A stretch of DNA of 7,209 nt from CAYLJV01 sp964554215. GTDB lineage: Archaea > Hadarchaeota > Hadarchaeia > Hadarchaeales > JAGGTB01. This document shows, in pieces, positions 5,557 to 7,209 of this stretch. The DNA is taken from assembly GCA_964554215.1 (NCBI GenBank), contig CAZKND010000057.1, positions 1 through 7,209 of the forward strand, read 5' to 3'. Made by a program: the position numbers and the translations under genes. The notes below the pieces were generated by a model. The model was given only the letters and a program-made list of their open reading frames with translations. It had not been told where the DNA came from and searched no databases. The stretch's first letter is position 1. The number at the start of each line of letters is the position of its first letter.

Positions 5557-7209
5557 TTGAATGGTAATGAGGTCTCACTCCTCACCATATTAATTGTTTC
5601 AATCCTCATAGTCTCAGTTTTTGCGGCTGCACCTGTGGAATCTTCAAGTTCGGAAACCGGTGGAGAAAGCACGCTGTCATTGAATGAGATGGATGGAGAG
5701 GTCGTTCTCATTAAGAATTTCAACCTGGATACAGGGATGTATCAACATTTGAATTTGCAAGATAAGATTGTTGATCAGTATGGGAAGTATACATTGATAA
5801 AATTGTCCGAGACTGGAATTCGAGAACTGGGTGAAAAATACGAAATAGATAAGCTAGAAGATAGGAACCAGATTAATGTCAAAGGTCATACTTTTAATAC
5901 TACAGAAGGTCTTCCCTTCCCAGATGAAGATTTGAAGATAGAAAATTATAAAGAGAACCAAGAAGGTCTCTATCTTGTTGATTTTATTGGCCCTATAAAT
6001 TCCGCTTGGTTGAACCAACTGAAGGATATGGGTATCGACCTCAAGAATGCTCAACCGAAGTCAGCTTATGAAGTTGTTATGACCCCTTCACAAGCTAAGG
6101 ATGTTGAAGACCTCTATTTTGTTGATTGGGTTGGTATCTATCAACCCGAGTTTAAATTATCTGAGGGATTAGAGACTGGGAAAGTTGTAGTTCAATGGGT
6201 AGATGGTGAAATAAATGTTAGAAATATTGAAAATAGGTCAAAATTAGAAGAATTAGCTAAAAATCCTAAAGTTTATTTTATTTCAAAATATCATGAGTCC
6301 AAACTGATGGGAGAGATGTCCTCCCAGATAATAGGGGGAGGGGCATGGGTTTGGGAGCCCGATGACAATACTCACGATGCGTGGAGAGGTTTTGATGGTG
6401 AAGAAAATTTTGGTGCGCATGTTAATCATTTAGGTTTTGATGGGGACAATATCACTGTGGCGGTTGCAGATACTGGTATCAATCCTGACCATGTAGATTT
6501 TCAAAATAGGGTTGTGGGAGGTTATAGTTTCTCTTCTGATAATACAAACTGGCAAGACGGTGATAACCATGGAACTCATGTAGCTGGTATAGTTGCTGGT
6601 GATACGTATGAAGGAACCAATACGACTACGGATGATCTGGGTTTGCAGGTAGAGAATTATTTTGCAGCTCAGGGATTGGCTTACAATTCAGATCTTTATT
6701 CGGTTCGTATTTTTGATGAAGAGGGGGCTTTGATGGAGAATAATAGGGATAACTATAGTAAGATAATTTCAATAGCTAGGGAAAATGGAAACGCTTATAT
6801 TCATAATAATTCGTGGGGTGATATTGATCAGTATTCTGATGGAGGGTATGATTTAAAAGATAGCGTTTTTGATAACAATGTTCGGAATACAGCCAATGAA
6901 GGACCGATGGTGATAACTGTTGCAGCGGGGAATTCTGGTTATTCTTCAGGCTTTCCGGATTATCAGACTACTGCAAGTCCGGCGAATGCTAAAAATGTAA
7001 TTACGGCTGGGGCAACAGAAACTTTCTATCCGGAATTAGCTGATAGTAATTTTTATTCTGATCCAGATAGAACTGCTGTTTTTAGTTCGAGAGGATGGAC
7101 AGAAGATAACAGGGTGAAACCTGATGTCATGGCTCCTGGTTATCCGGTTTTGTCTACGGACAGATTGGATAATTCTGGGTATCGGTGGATGTCTGGTACA
7201 TCTCAGGCT
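5557..7209 (+). CDS. Secreted subtilisin-family (S8) serine protease, 3' end beyond the window
   Basis: An extracellular endopeptidase precursor; 551 codons are visible and the frame is open at the window end. From TTG 5557, a hydrophobic signal segment spans residues 6-21 with a probable cleavage after FAAA. Residues of about 30-285 form a long propeptide-like region. One part of it (YLVDFIGPINSAWLNQL through VGIYQPEFKLSEG) matches a segment common before S8 domains in other secreted subtilases. The catalytic domain has Asp305 (ADTGI), His338 (NHGTHVAG), oxyanion Asn459 (AAGNSG) and Ser549 (GTSQA, at 7201-7203); Gln replaces the usual Met after Ser. All catalytic residues are present, so it should be active. 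The start is uncertain: ATC 5536 sits better after GGAGG and would add seven residues, including an Arg to the n-region. No stop separates this frame from the preceding gene's TGA, so the frame does not fix the start. Confidence 0.93.
   Translation, partial: MNGNEVSLLTILIVSILIVSVFAAAPVESSSSETGGESTLSLNEMDGEVVLIKNFNLDTGMYQHLNLQDKIVDQYGKYTLIKLSETGIRELGEKYEIDKLEDRNQINVKGHTFNTTEGLPFPDEDLKIENYKENQEGLYLVDFIGPINSAWLNQLKDMGIDLKNAQPKSAYEVVMTPSQAKDVEDLYFVDWVGIYQPEFKLSEGLETGKVVVQWVDGEINVRNIENRSKLEELAKNPKVYFISKYHESKLMGEMSSQIIGGGAWVWEPDDNTHDAWRGFDGEENFGAHVNHLGFDGDNITVAVADTGINPDHVDFQNRVVGGYSFSSDNTNWQDGDNHGTHVAGIVAGDTYEGTNTTTDDLGLQVENYFAAQGLAYNSDLYSVRIFDEEGALMENNRDNYSKIISIARENGNAYIHNNSWGDIDQYSDGGYDLKDSVFDNNVRNTANEGPMVITVAAGNSGYSSGFPDYQTTASPANAKNVITAGATETFYPELADSNFYSDPDRTAVFSSRGWTEDNRVKPDVMAPGYPVLSTDRLDNSGYRWMSGTSQA

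Noticed and set aside
5446..5559. The protease frame continues open from the TGA of the CARDB-repeat gene, so read-through could fuse the two proteins.
   Set aside because: The first protein already ends in a transmembrane helix plus KKVI, a TATA box and GGAGG lie in the gap, and the second protein begins with its own signal segment. Thirty-six stop-free codons in AT-rich DNA can occur by chance.

Overview
The window looks archaeal, most likely euryarchaeal. The evidence is a class I lysyl-tRNA synthetase, a beta-grasp sulfur carrier (SAMP type) directly followed by a TtuA/NcsA tRNA thiolase, an archaeal-type SRP (7S) RNA of about 307 nt with paired ends, a tRNA without encoded CCA, TATA-like boxes about 25 nt upstream of likely transcription starts, and frequent GTG/TTG starts. 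Coding regions are fairly AT-rich and their proteins are rich in Glu, Asp and Lys, whereas the two structural RNAs are clearly GC-rich. That contrast is common in thermophiles, but growth temperature and lineage below phylum cannot be settled from this window.

Layout. 1-1551 (+): lysS, missing its N-terminal codons at the window edge. 1563-2060 (-): a small Nudix hydrolase converging on lysS. 2061-2208: a divergent promoter region. 2209-3366 (+): a two-gene unit of a 70-residue sulfur carrier ending in Gly-Gly and a PP-loop tRNA thiolase whose GTG start immediately follows the carrier's stop. 3385-3787 (+): SRP RNA followed after 9 nt by tRNA-Ser(GCT), probably one transcript. 3958-5448 (+): a secreted, membrane-anchored protein with three CARDB-like repeats. 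5557-7209 (+): a secreted subtilisin-family protease that runs off the window end just after its catalytic serine.

How the genes relate. The left two thirds concern translation: lysine tRNA charging, tRNA thiolation with its sulfur carrier, a serine tRNA, and the RNA of the particle that targets secretory proteins. The right third encodes two secreted or surface proteins on the same strand, each with its own promoter signal; whether they act together is unknown. No mobile element, CRISPR array or obvious transferred island was seen. The points most worth checking are the SRP RNA-tRNA-Ser linkage, the altered SRP helix 8 internal loop, the 98-residue repeat period of the surface protein, and the subtilase start, where a strong ribosome-binding site has no ordinary start codon at the right distance.
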